DNA from: Plasmodiophora brassicae
Taxonomy: Eukaryota; Endomyxa; Phytomyxea; Plasmodiophorida; Plasmodiophoridae
Direction of reading: 5' to 3'
DNA length: 64,000 nt
Assembly: GCA_039704465.1 (NCBI GenBank)
Contig: JASFAU010000005.1
Coordinates: 620,001 to 684,000, forward strand
Part shown: in pieces, positions 44,160 to 54,709 of the stretch
Position numbering within the stretch: the first letter of the stretch is position 1
How the letters are laid out: each line of letters opens with the position of its first letter
Position numbers and translations under genes: made by a program
The notes under the pieces: generated by a model
What the model was told of the DNA's origin: nothing
What the model saw: the letters and a program-made list of their open reading frames with translations, nothing else
Databases searched by the model: none

Positions 44160-44315
44160 TTACCTATACTGTAATACATTGTATTCATTTATTGCGCCAC
44201 CAGTCGTCAGCTGTACGCCTCCTGCAACGCCGACGTACGGCGCGGTACAGCCCGAGACGCAAATCCGTACTCTCTGCGCGTGCAGGGCCACCTGGTGCAC
44301 GCCGACAGCCGCCCA

Positions 44316-44387
44316 TCCGAATTCGTATAGTGGCCAGTATGCATCCCTGTCACGGATGAGACCGGGGTTCGATTCCCCGATTCGGAG
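44316..44387 (+). tRNA. tRNA-Asp (GUC)
   Basis: Seven-pair acceptor TCCGAAT/ATTCGGA with discriminator G. D-arm GTATAGTGGCCAGTAT, anticodon arm CATCC-CTGTCAC-GGATG with anticodon GTC, variable loop AGAC, and T-arm CGGGG-TTCGATT-CCCCG. D- and T-arms match eukaryotic tRNA-Asp. No intron. A TTTT terminator follows at 44393. It lies in the 300-base gap between CEP104 and the zinc-knuckle gene. Confidence 0.97.
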
Positions 44388-44459
44388 CGTTCGTTTTCGA
44401 TCCCTGTTTTGCCCAGCATCGCCGGTGTACCGCAGTGCGGGTGCATTGGCCGTCCATCG

Positions 44460-45059
44460 ATGTCGGCGTCGAACGATTGCCTGGCCCTGATCTCGTACGA
44501 GGGCGCCTCTGGGACGCTGCAGGCCCAGATCGAGCGACTGCTGGCATCATCAGCGGCGTCGTCGTCTGCGGCGGCGGCGGCGGGTGCTTCGTGCACGCAC
44601 TCCCGCCGTGTCGAGTATCGCACGCGGTATTGCATCGATCGATGCGGGAACGACCAGCGCATATCGCCGCACGTCCGGTACGAGATCGTCAACAAGGTCG
44701 CCCTGCCTGTTCGACCCACATCGAAGACTGCCTGCTTCAACTGCGGTGAGGAAGGTCACCCCGTGGCCAGCTGCCCGCACCCCAGGGACAACGACGTCAT
44801 ACGGGAGAACTCACGTCTGCTGAAAGGCGATCAGGGCGCGGGCCAGGGCCAGTCCCAGTATCATCAGTCCAGCAACCAACGATACTACCATGAGCGGCCG
44901 GAGCCAAGTCGCGAGGATCGCCCAGCCGGCAAGTACGCGCGATACGACCGCTCCATGGAGACGACGTCGGGGCGGCACCGCGACTATGATCGTGGGCGCG
45001 ACTCGTACGCCTCGGAGTCGTCCAGGTCGCAGTACTACAGCAGGTCGTCCTACCGGTGA
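44460..45059 (+). CDS. CCHC zinc-knuckle protein, probable RNA-binding
   Basis: Single exon of 199 residues from the ATG at 44460. The centre has one zinc knuckle, CFNCGEEGHPVASCPHPRD, whose flanking residues resemble the knuckle of ZCCHC8 of the nuclear exosome-targeting complex. The N-terminal part has an Ala/Ser-rich stretch and VRYEIVNKVALPVRP. The C-terminal 70 residues are rich in Arg, Ser, Tyr and Asp (RDYDRGRDSYASESSRSQYY), a typical disordered RNA-binding tail. The PSP domain of full ZCCHC8 is not seen, so orthology is open. Confidence 0.65.
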   Translation: MSASNDCLALISYEGASGTLQAQIERLLASSAASSSAAAAAGASCTHSRRVEYRTRYCIDRCGNDQRISPHVRYEIVNKVALPVRPTSKTACFNCGEEGHPVASCPHPRDNDVIRENSRLLKGDQGAGQGQSQYHQSSNQRYYHERPEPSREDRPAGKYARYDRSMETTSGRHRDYDRGRDSYASESSRSQYYSRSSYR

Positions 45060-45208
45060 ACACGTCGTCTGCAATATTGGAACAGTGTTGGGGGCGCTGC
45101 CTGCGTGCGTGTTGTGCAATGCGTGCTCTTGTGTGTTAATTCCATAGGTATTATAGACATACGGGGAGGGACGACGACGACAGTGACGACGACGACCACG
45201 ACGTACGA

Positions 45209-47248
45209 TCACGTCGTGGCCAGCCAGTCGAAGTCGGCAACCAGCGGCAGGTGGTCGGATGGGAACCGGGGGCTGGGCAGAGCCGTGAACTCCGACACGA
45301 TCTCCTCCGACGGCATGTCCAGGTTGCCCAGGACGCGCAGGTGGTTCTTCGTGAAGAAGATGTAGTCGAGGACGCCGACAAACGACCCGGTGAAGTTCGT
45401 GAATCGGGGCTCGTGCGGCCCATACGCCGACATGAGCGGTAGGCGATGGGTGACCGCCTCGGCGGGCGGCAGAACGTCGTAGTCGGAGGCCATGTGGAAG
45501 ACCTCGTGGTCCGGGTGCACTCGCTCGGTCTGGATCAGCTCGTAGACGGGCGAATCGGGTTTCGAGTTGAAATCACCACACAGGATCAGCGGCAGGTTCC
45601 TCGACAGGACCAGCTTCTCCAGCTCCTGGCACAGGATGAACGTCTGCCACAGCTTGACGTCCTCGTACTCGGGATCCCAGAAGATGTGCGTGTTGGCCAC
45701 ACACAGCCGGCGTTTGCGCTGGCGACGAGCGCTGGCAGCCGCCGCCGACCCGGCCGGCAACGGAGGCGTCAGCTCCTCCAGGACGACCACGACGGCAATG
45801 TTGCCGCGAGACAAGCGCCGCAGGGCAGACGACCGGAACTCGCTGCGCCCATCGAGGCGCTGTCGAGCGGCCTCGTTGAACTCGATCGAGTACTGCTCCA
45901 TGAGGGCGAACCGCGACGTGCGATAGAAGATGGCGCACCCGTCCATGGAGTTGGACTTGTGGCCCATGGCCGTCCGCGTCTTCATCTTGAAGATGCCGTC
46001 GTAGCCGAGCGCCTTGAGCTGCGGCTGGAAGAACTCGTCGAAGTGATCACCCTGGACCTCCTGCAGACAGATAATGTCGCCCTGCTGCTGCTGGATCTCC
46101 TTCAGGATCAGGTTGCGTCGGTAGTTCCAGAGCAGGGCCCAGAGCGCACAGTACGGGAACACCTGCCTGGTGGCGTAGATGGCGGCCAGCGTGTTGTAGC
46201 AGACGACGCGGAAGGCGGAGGCCGACGGCGTTCCGTTGTGATGGTAGATGAAGGGTCGGGGCGGGGCCGCCTCCGGTTCCGGCAGGACCGGCGACGTCGC
46301 CTTCGACATGACCGCCATCTTGGTGTCGCCGTCCGGAGACGTCAGACGGACCTCCATCTGGATCATCCTGCCTACGTCGTCGGCCCTGGGCGTGTACAGT
46401 TTGTCCCTGGAGACCTCGGTCCAGATGTTGCGCAGGCAGGGCGGGTACCGGCGCATCAGGTCGTGATAGTCGGACGACAGCGTCGCCGCCAGCTCCGCCT
46501 TGGACAGTGAATCGACAATGGCCGTCGTCGACAGCGGCATGTCGACGTCGGCGTCGTCATGATCCCAGGGAGCATACGGAGGCGCCGAGCTCGACGCCGC
46601 CGCCGCCGCCTGCGGTGTGCCTGCGGCGCTGCCCCCTGCCAGACCGGCGGCGGGAGACGGGTGGCCGGCCGGCGCGCCCGCCGCCGCCGCCGCCTTGAAC
46701 CTGGGCGCCGCGTGCATCTGCCGATGGGCGGGCCACGATTCCGCCCAGTGCTCGTTGGAGCAGAAGTACGACAGGTGCACGGGCAGCGACAGCTTCAGGC
46801 ACGTGAGGCACTGGATCTTGGCGCCGCCATTGCAGTGCGTCACCGAGCAGATGCGCTGCTGGCCTCGGAACCACCTGTACTGCAGGCGCCCGTCGTCCTG
46901 CGACAGGTCCGCCGCCGACTGGTTGCCCTCGGCGTCCTTCAGCAGGACGTACGGCTTGAGCTCACAGTTCTGCACGGGAGGGTTGTGCAGGATGCGCACC
47001 GACGCGACCTGGGTGCCGCCGGGCGACCCGAGCAGCGTCGGCGGCACGACCGCGCCGGGCAGGAATTCCGGGTCGATCGCCGTCACCGGGTAATGGTCGG
47101 CGCGCGGCGCCTGTGGATACGTGCCGGCGGCGGGCGGGCTGGCGGCCGCAGCGGCACCCGGCGGGAACAAGGACGAATCCGACCTGGATCGTGCGGATCG
47201 GACATCGGCGTCGGCAGCGCCCGGATCCGGGTCGTCGCTGCCGAACAT
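45209..47248 (-). CDS. CCR4: CCR4-type deadenylase with N-terminal MYND-like domain
   Basis: Mg2+-dependent 3'-5' poly(A) exonuclease of the CCR4-NOT complex. Single exon, 679 residues. The EEP-fold catalytic domain shows VVCYNTLAAIYAT, IICLQEVQGDHFDEFF, MDGCAIFYRTSRF, VANTHIFWDPEYEDVKLWQ, LILCGDFNSKPDS, FTNFTGSFVGVLDYIFF and FPSDHLPLVADF. There is no leucine-rich-repeat region as in yeast and animal CCR4. Instead the N-terminus has an ELKPYVLL...YRWFRGQQ segment followed by a Cys/His-rich CSVTHCNGGAKIQCLTC...YFCSNEHW, the arrangement found in plant CCR4 homologues 1 and 2. An Ala/Pro-rich linker joins the parts. Confidence 0.93.
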   Translation of the reverse strand: MFGSDDPDPGAADADVRSARSRSDSSLFPPGAAAAASPPAAGTYPQAPRADHYPVTAIDPEFLPGAVVPPTLLGSPGGTQVASVRILHNPPVQNCELKPYVLLKDAEGNQSAADLSQDDGRLQYRWFRGQQRICSVTHCNGGAKIQCLTCLKLSLPVHLSYFCSNEHWAESWPAHRQMHAAPRFKAAAAAGAPAGHPSPAAGLAGGSAAGTPQAAAAASSSAPPYAPWDHDDADVDMPLSTTAIVDSLSKAELAATLSSDYHDLMRRYPPCLRNIWTEVSRDKLYTPRADDVGRMIQMEVRLTSPDGDTKMAVMSKATSPVLPEPEAAPPRPFIYHHNGTPSASAFRVVCYNTLAAIYATRQVFPYCALWALLWNYRRNLILKEIQQQQGDIICLQEVQGDHFDEFFQPQLKALGYDGIFKMKTRTAMGHKSNSMDGCAIFYRTSRFALMEQYSIEFNEAARQRLDGRSEFRSSALRRLSRGNIAVVVVLEELTPPLPAGSAAAASARRQRKRRLCVANTHIFWDPEYEDVKLWQTFILCQELEKLVLSRNLPLILCGDFNSKPDSPVYELIQTERVHPDHEVFHMASDYDVLPPAEAVTHRLPLMSAYGPHEPRFTNFTGSFVGVLDYIFFTKNHLRVLGNLDMPSEEIVSEFTALPSPRFPSDHLPLVADFDWLATT

Positions 47249-47608
47249 GTGCTGCGTGCTCGGCGACGTGCGGTGGCCGGCGACGACGACGACAACGCTG
47301 CTTGGTCACGGACCTGGTCGCTGGACGGCAGAACCACGTTGCGAGGTGCGGCGGCGGCCGGCGACAGTTTTAGGCAAGTGCCGTGTGCCGTCGACAGTGA
47401 CCGACGCCCACCGTCCAAGACGCGCTTCCCCGGCCACGCACTTTGCCACGCAGTCGCTGGGCCCTGCGGCAACCGGGGTCTGCAGAGGCAGGACTGGGCG
47501 GGCACACACGTGCACCTCTGATCCAGACCGACGCAGCAGCCGGCGCGCCGTCCCGCATGGACCCGGACACATGACACCGTTGTGCCTCGTGCCCCATCTT
47601 CTGTATTT
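47249..47608. other. Intergenic upstream of CCR4
   Basis: The 360 bases hold the CCR4 promoter and the 3' flank of the glycosidase-like gene, both minus strand. Nothing else is seen. Confidence 0.35.
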
Positions 47609-50110
47609 CTATTCGACTGCGGATGTCTCGCCGGCACCAGGGCCGCCCGTGGCAATATCAATGACAACGTGTGGCCGAACGACAAAGAGCGCCGCGTCTC
47701 GACCACGTAGTGTGAAGTCCATTGAGACCTGGTGCCGGTCGACCGCGATGCTTGACTGGACAGACGATGCCGTTGGGCGGCCTACTTCCATACGGGCCAC
47801 CGATGCAGGTGGCCAGACCATGTCGCTCTCGTCGATGTCGCATTCCAGGTGGATGGGAATCGATTCGCGGTTCGCGTTCGTCACGACAATGCCGATCGAT
47901 TGATCGGACAGGCTCACCCAGGTGGACGTGGCAATCGAATCCCATTCGTCGACGGCATTTGCATCGCGGCCAATGAAGGTACGGTGCCGGCGAGGTTGGG
48001 CGGGCGACGCCACAGTGGGCCGAACCGCAGTGATCGTAGCCGGGCGGGTCATGCGCCCAAGGACCAGGTAAGGGCGCGCCAGCTCGCGGTACTGCGAAAG
48101 CAGGCGCACATAGGCGACCTCGTCAGCATACTTCGCGCTGGTGAGGTCGTCGAATAGGCCCATGGCCGGTGGCACCGTCGTGCCGCTCATGGAGAACCTG
48201 AGTAACGAACGTGCTGTCAGCATGCACGGCAGGGTTGGCGATAAACCCAGGTTACCATCCCAGCGCCACTCCTGCGCTCCACATGTACGCCAGCTTGGCA
48301 GCGAATACGTCAGGATTCGGATCCAGATCCGACCGGAAGAATTCCTGCCCGAATGTGTACACGTAGCCGCCGTATATGGACGGGAACAGCGGCACCGACC
48401 TGACTTGCGACGACGCTGCGCCGAATTCGAAGGCCTACGAAGCAGCAAATGGTGAGGCAGGTGTGCCCATCAGACGGACGCGATATGGCCGACCTGTAGG
48501 GTCAGCATGCCATGGACGCCGCCGATATACGGTTCCGCGTTGCTCTCGGTGACAATCGGCGCTTGGTGCTGGGCGCACTGGTCGAGCATGGCAGTATAGC
48601 CGTGAACCCATTGTGGCCCACCGCCAATGTCGCTGTGGCCATGCGTCCCGTCGAAACACGGCACGGCGGCGGCGGCGGCGATCTGGTCAATGTAGAGGCC
48701 ATCGACACCGGCCTGCGGACCGACGAGGTCACCGACGACTCCAGCGATCGTCTCCTGCCAGTACGATGTGGACGGGCACATGACGGCGAACGCGGCGCCG
48801 GACCCATACGATTCCCTGTAGATCGACAGCGACGACGGGTCGGGATCTGGACGATGCGGTGCCGATTTGGCCGCCCATTGCCTGGCGTGATCCGTCTGCC
48901 ACTTGTCGATGCCGATGTCGAATATGCGGCCGTTGATGTATGGGAAGACTCGTATGCCGGCGTGCTGCAGGCGTTCGACGGCAGACCTGAACCCGTCCTT
49001 GGCGGGCATGTACTCGGGGTACCCTGTGTCGAACTTGTGTCTGGCGTGCCACTCGTACCAATGCAGGGCCAAGTCGGCCTGGAACAGGCGTCGCATGGCC
49101 ATAGCGTGCGCCACAACTACTTCCGGGTCGCCTTGCTGATCGTCAAACACGTCGTACTGTTGCCAGCCGGTGTTGATCCAGATGTGCTGGGCCAGGAGCC
49201 AGTCGGGAACATCGCCGCGGGTCTGCATCGGACCACGCCCAATCCACCATGCGTGACCTTCGACGAACCGTGTCCGGTAGAGATGGGCGGCATGCCAGTA
49301 GTCATGCACAGGCATCAGTACCCACTGGAACGGGACCGTCACTGTGCGCCCATGCAGCGCGCGACCTTGCACCGATGGCCAATACGACACGCCCATGGCA
49401 ACGGAACCGTTGGCCGATGCTATGGTTCGCATGGTCTTGGACGACGCCAGGGAATCGTGTGTCCCGAAGTACAGTGCCGAGTACAGGTGATGCCGGTGCG
49501 GGTGCGGGTCCGGGTCGTCCAGCTCGATGGCCATGAACTGCATCGTGCAGTCGCCCGACGGGTACGTGCCCGACATCTGCGCCATACGGGTGCGGTCCTC
49601 GACAACCAGGCCGAAACCGTGCGGGAACAGAACGGAACGCGCCCGAGGGAACGCGCCGATGATGAACTGGATGTCCCAGATGGCAATGGCGCCCGGCCCC
49701 GTGTAGTCGCGTGCCAACACGTCGAATTCGACCGAGATGGCGTCCTGCGATGCCGTCATCGTGATCTGGACATCGATGCCACGACCGTCGATGTCTTTCC
49801 ACCGCATCAAGGCCATGTTGGCCGATCGAGTGAACCGGCGCGCTCGGGCCCAGCTGCCGTCGTACGTGACCGACAGGTTCGAGTCGACCACGGTCAGCGA
49901 CCACATTTCGTGTGCCGATACTGACACGGCGCGCCCGCCCATATCCATCTCGACGATCCGCAGCGCATGCCGGTCAATGCCTAGCTGCAGATGGTCGCAT
50001 CGCAGATATTCTATGGGAGACGGATCGTGCGCGCCCAGTAACGTTCCAGCAGTGCTGGCCACCAGTGCAAATGCGATGACGACGGAAATAGGGCCGGCAG
50101 ATGTCATCAT
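47609..50110 (-). CDS. Secreted glycoside-hydrolase-type protein (DUF6259-like)
   Basis: Exons 50110-48494, 48434-48256 and 48197-47609 join in frame to 794 residues. A signal peptide (ISVVIAFALVASTAGTLLGA) is followed by a beta-sandwich-like region, then a TIM-barrel-like region: WINTGWQQYDVF, LHWYEWHARHKFDTGYPEYM, GIRVFPYINGRIFDIGIDKW, VDGLYIDQIAAAAAVPCFDG, THGHSDIGGGPQWVHGY and IVTESNAEPYIGGV. The third part includes SIYGGYVYTFGQEFF and a C-terminal beta domain. The pattern recalls the DUF6259 glycosidase-type family. Asp in YIDQ and Glu in TESNAE are plausible catalytic residues. Substrate unknown, probably polysaccharide outside the cell or in a food vacuole. Confidence 0.7.
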
Positions 50111-50424
50111 GTACCCGCCAGTGGACGGCAACCTACCGTGTATGGTGACGTCGGGATTGGCGAACAATGGGCAGCGCACGTATCCAAGAAGGGTCGCGGG
50201 GAGTCGCGAGTCGCGACCGATGATGGCCCGGCAGAGCCCGCGCAAAATGGGCCCGTGCTCGCGTTTTGCCGAAAAACGTCATGGCCCGGCCGACAGGGAC
50301 CCGAAAGTCCCAATCGAGGGAGGCACAGTGTTGTTGGGAGTTGTGACCAGCGAGGCCCCGCCACGCCGCCGCCCACACGCACCCTGACAGCAGCGGTCGA
50401 CGGAGACACCGGGCACTGACCGCC
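50111..50424. promoter_or_regulatory. Divergent intergenic region glycosidase-like / MIC10
   Basis: The 314 bases separate divergent starts and probably contain both promoters. No clear motifs. Confidence 0.35.
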
Positions 50425-50843
50425 ATGGCCAAGGATGAGCACGCCAACGCCAATATCCAGGCACCAGCAGCATCGGCGCCGGCCGGTGCACTGCCGGCCG
50501 AGGCCCGCCTGTCGCAGTCTTGGGACGAATGTATCGAGCATTTCGTGGTGAAGACCGGCTACGGCATCATTGCCGGTGGCCTGGCTAGCTTCATCTTGTT
50601 CCGTATGTGAACGAACTTGACGCGCCATGCAAATTACGCGCCTGACTTGGACAACGTGTAGGGTCGCCAACCTCTCGGGCTCTCGTAACGGGTCTGGCGG
50701 GCGGGTTCGGTGCCGGCCTGTCGTACAGCGACTGCCAGTCTCTACTGTGCAAATCGAAGGGCGCCAAGGACTGCAAATCGAAATGCCCAGTAACAGGAAC
50801 GGCGACGGGAACGGCGACCGGCACCGAGGCTGCCCAGCATTAA
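50425..50843 (+). CDS. MIC10: MIC10/MINOS1 subunit of the MICOS complex
   Basis: Small inner-mitochondrial-membrane protein that bends membranes at crista junctions. Exons 50425-50602 and 50662-50843 join in frame (LF|R) and give 119 residues. The first hairpin helix follows WDECIEHFVVKTGYGIIAGG and ASFILF. After the intron, GLAGGFGAGLSYSDCQ is the second glycine-rich helix with the family's YSxCQ end. Both GxxxG-type motifs are present. An extra 35-residue tail with LLCKSKGAKDCKSKCPVTG and Thr/Gly repeats extends beyond the usual C-terminus. Confidence 0.88.
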
Positions 50844-51024
50844 TTTGACGGCTGTCACCTGATCGCCGCCGGGGATGCCTCACACAAGCGCGGCTGTTTC
50901 CGCAATATAAGACGGACGGATATGCGGCATGAGACGGTTTCAATTTAGGGATCGATTGATAGTTACGTAGTTTACTTGGCAAGCAGTTAGGTACATAGAT
51001 AGCTTGATATGTCGCGCGTCAACA

Positions 51025-51815
51025 TCAATGTGCCAGCTTCCAGACGACAATGAAGATGGCCGCCAGGACAATCAGCATGATCATGACCCAGATGAACTTG
51101 TCGGTCGCTAGACGCCGACCTAGTCGTTTCCCGATGAATATGGCACGATCTAGGGTGTCCTCGATCTCGAACGCTTGATCATGGATCCGCGTCAGCTGTT
51201 CGCCCTGCTGTTTCAGCTTGGCCGCTGTCCTACAAGCTCACGAGTCAGCGCCCATTAATCATATATATCCTCATGCATGGTTACTCTGTGCCGACTGCCT
51301 TGGTTTCCTCGATGATTCGCAGAGCATTGTTGCCTGAATCCGTGGTTTGTGCCATCAGACTCTGCCCATACGCCAGCAGACGCCGCTCTCGCTCCACTTC
51401 GTCGATTCGCTCCGATACAAAGTCGCTGCTTTCTATAACAACGTTGGCGTTAGCTTGTTCGAATTCGGACCGTGCCCACTCCAGGTCCCGTTGGAACTCT
51501 TTGACCTTGTCGCGATGGGCGCGTAGCACCTGTAAGACATGATCAGTCGCGTACGTGAGCAAAACGGCAGTCTGCCCTAGCACATGGCGTACGTACGAAT
51601 CTCCATCTGTGGCATTCGTCAGGTGACAGTAATCGGCATTCGCTGTCCAAGATCTTGAGCTCGCGGCTAACAAGCGACACGCTGGACGTGAGCTTATCGA
51701 GAAGAGCCTGCCGGTCGGCAGGCCGATCCAGGTCGGCCAGCGTGCGGAACTGGACCTCACAGTGGTTGATGCTGTCGACCAGACAATCATGCCGCAGATC
51801 GACGTCGGTACTCAT
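51025..51815 (-). CDS. Qb-SNARE, NPSN/VTI1-like
   Basis: Membrane-fusion SNARE. Exons 51815-51597, 51529-51285 and 51229-51025 join in frame to 222 residues. An N-terminal helical region (VLRAHRDKVKEFQRDLEWA) precedes the SNARE motif (AAKLKQQGEQLTRIHDQAFE then IEDTLDRAIFIGKRLGRRLA), with Gln at the expected zero layer, TDK before the membrane, and a C-terminal anchor (FIWVMIMLIVLAAIFIVVWK). The order GEQLxRI...GRRLATDK fits the NPSN group, known from plants and various protists, slightly better than VTI1. The compartment is not decidable. Confidence 0.78.
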
Positions 51816-52515
51816 GACGACAGGGAACCGGTTCAGTTGTAACAGCGATGACGACGCAGAGCGCGCAATTCCGCATGACCCACCCGTCCAGCTATTTTCG
51901 GATAGTCCGATGCCCGTACGTCACCGTACGTCACTTACCGGTAATGGCATGCGGCGGACTGGGTGTATAATTCGGGACGAACCTACGGCTCATGGTCACA
52001 TAACGCGTGAAACAGGCCTGCCGATTTGCCAAGATCCCGGAGCATGCCCTCCAAGATGCTAAGACAGGAAGCAGTTCGCTCGGCGACCCAGTGCAGTGTG
52101 AACACGTAGCCGGGATATTTTTATGACCGCACTGATCAGTGTCGCTACCTAGTCTGATCCTGGATACGCTGGCGCTGCGCGCAGAACCGATGATGCCATA
52201 ACCGAAATGAAGGCTGTCATTCGTAACGTCAACAGGCGACATCATCATATATGACTTCAACATGTTCATTGCGCTCCTGCCTACGTTGTTTGAAGGCTTC
52301 AGGCTTATGCCTGTGTAACGAACTGAGGCGCACTTTCCCCGGCCCGGGTAGGTAACTCCGTGGCGGAGTTCGTGGCGGCTGTCCAGTTGGCCGTTGAGTT
52401 TGCATAAACCAGGCCTTCTGTCCTGTTGTCAGTGTGAGGCTATCACCAGCACGGGTCAAAAACAATCCCCGAGTCCCGTGTTCAGCACACGTAAACTCAA
52501 CAAGAATTCGGGCTC
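51816..52515. other. Intergenic / start of retrotransposon region
   Basis: The 700 bases between the SNARE start and the gag frame contain no supported gene. An LTR for the following gag would be expected here, but I see no partner copy downstream to define one. Confidence 0.4.
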
Positions 52516-54487
52516 ATGACGACCGAGAACGGCGGTGATGGCGCAGGCGCGCAGGTTGGTGGTGGTGATGGCCCAGGCGCGCAGACCATCCGGGTCAAGG
52601 CCGAGGACATAGTCAAGATCCAGTCGACGCTGGACGTCATCCTGGAGCGGCTGGCAGCGGTGGACGCGGGCAGGGCGGACACGGATGCTACGGTCGCAGC
52701 GCTGGGACTGGACCTGGAGGAGATCAAGGAGGTTGTCAGAAACAGGGCGGCGGCGCCTCCGGAGCGGGGCAACCAAGCAGGAGGTGCGAGGGAAGATGGG
52801 AGCGCCGGGGTCGCCGCAGAGCCCGGGACCAGAGCACTCTTGCGAGGCGCAGTGTGCGTGCCACGTGGCAGCAGCATTGGCGACGACGAGGACGATATCG
52901 GAGGACGCTATGGAAGGGGTGGCCGGTGCGAAGGCTACGAAACAGATGACCGTCGTCAACTGCCGACCAAGATATCCCTCAAGGAATGCTTGTGTAACCC
53001 CTGGAAGAGCAAGGAGGAGGTGAAGACGTGGCTGAACCGGGCCATCGCGACGGTGCGACGATTGAGGGCCAGCCGAGACGACATACAGGACTATGTCATC
53101 AGCAAGTTGATGGAACCGCAGCTGCGGGCCCATGTGGTGGCGTCGGCACGACTGCTGCCTGACGCGCCGTTCGTCGACGTGCTAATCGACGCGAGAGACA
53201 AGCTCCTGGGCACCATGCAGACCCGAACGCGAGTTCGTTCGTGGAAGAGTGCGGCGCGAGCGCTCAAGCAGGCCGACAACGAGTCGTTGAGTGACTTCCT
53301 GGTCGTCAGCAAGTTGATGGAACCGCAGCTGCGGGCCCATGGGATGGCGTCGGCACGACTGCTGCCCGACGCGCCGTTTATCGACGTACTAATCGACGCG
53401 GGAGACAAGCTCCTGGGTACCTGCATGCAGACCCGAACGCGGCGTTCATGGAAGAGTGCGGCGCGAGCACTCAATCAGGCCGAAAACGAGTCGTTGACTG
53501 ACTTCCTGCCGAAATTGGAAACGGTCATTAACGAGTTCGTCGAGAACGATCCCGAGAACGCCGACGACGAGGAGATATTCGACATCTATTTGGCGGCGAT
53601 CACCGCTGACGTGAAGGCGACCCTGGAAACGGAGCACAATCTCTGGGCGCACCTGGACGTGCGGGAGACGTACCTGGACAAGGTGAGGTACCTCAGGGAA
53701 TGCCTATACGCCCAGCGCGCCAAGGAAGACGCCCAGTCGAAGAAGCGGATGTTGGTGGTGGCGGTCTCCAGGCCGCCCGTGTGCAGCACCTGCAACAGCA
53801 GGGACCACTCCTGAAGGGACTGTGACCGCGCACGCGCCAAGGGGAGCTGCAGGGCCAGTAATGGAGCCCAGCACTTCCGGTTCGAGTGTCCGAGGCGCAA
53901 TGCAAGCCCGCAGTTGAGCGACGTGGGCGCGACAACGAATGGACCGACGATACCGGCAGTAGCCATGAGACCGTAGGCAGCGAAGGCGTCAGCGGGCGCG
54001 ACGGCGCCGGCCGCGTCGTCCGGCTGCCGGGGCGGGGCAGCCGCAACCGTCCCAATCCCCTTTGATCCAGGAGGGCAGGGGGAACTGCGATCGGTCGCAG
54101 CGTTCGAGAACGAGGTCGTCGGCGACCACGTGCACGCCATGGTGGACATCACTGATCACGGTGTGCGGACGACGCATGACGGCGTTGCTCGACACGTGGG
54201 CATGAGCGGTCAACATCGCGAGCCGGTACGCAGTGCAGGCGGCCGGTGTGGCGGTGACGCGAGGGGCGCTTCAGCTGGAGGACTTCGCGGCTCAACCTGT
54301 CGAGAATGCCGGAGCAGCGGAGCTTCCGTTCAGCATCGGTGGGGCACAGACGACCATCGGGGTCACTGTGTGTGACGACGCGATGCCGCACGACGTCATT
54401 ATCGGCCTCCCACAACTGCATGCGTGGCGAACGCGATGGGACCTGGCGCAAGGTCACGTCGAGATCCCAGGCGTCGCGTCCTTCTGA
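52516..54487 (+). mobile_element. Gypsy-type gag-protease remnant
   Basis: A gag frame of 432 codons (52516-53814) has a disordered start, a helical capsid-like region (LKECLCNPWKSKEEVKTWLN) and the beginning of a zinc knuckle, CSTCNSRDHS. It stops at a TGA inside the knuckle, and the RDC that would complete it follows in the same frame. After frame changes, 54233-54487 reads as the C-terminal half of a retropepsin (AMPHDVIIGLPQLHAWRTRW). Upstream, the protease active-site region has Trp in place of the Gly expected after Asp-Thr and a stop two codons later. An in-frame 207-base duplication lies in the gag. Non-functional unless recoded. Confidence 0.75.
53100..53513 (+). repeat. 207-base in-frame tandem duplication inside gag
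   Basis: Two successive copies start CAGCAAGTTGATGGAACCGC at 53100 and 53307. They encode SKLMEPQLRAH...ASARLLPDAPF...DVLIDA...SWKSAARAL...DFL with few changes. One copy carries a compensating small indel (GTMQTRTRVRSW against GTCMQTRTRRSW), so the frame is kept. Confidence 0.88.
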
Positions 54488-54709
54488 CCTGCCCGTACGA
54501 CGAACGGGGCGGACGTTTCAGTTGTGCCTGATGGAGGACGTTGACGTGCGGCGGGACCAAGTTGTCAGGAGACGACACGACGGACGACTATTGTCTCCAC
54601 AACACGGAATTAACCGACTGCCGAAGCCGTCGGTTGCCGTGGACGTTTATTCAAACTGCGCGGCTGCGCGACCCCCGTCGCGGTCGTGCCATAACAGTAT
54701 AGTCCCCTG
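54488..54709. other. Junction between opposed Gypsy fragments
   Basis: The 222 bases lie between the end of the plus-strand protease frame and the end of the minus-strand integrase. No LTR is recognised. Confidence 0.4.

Noticed and set aside
45446..46510. Plus-strand frame of 354 codons over CCR4
   Set aside because: It is antisense to the well-conserved CCR4 catalytic domain and has no recognisable features.
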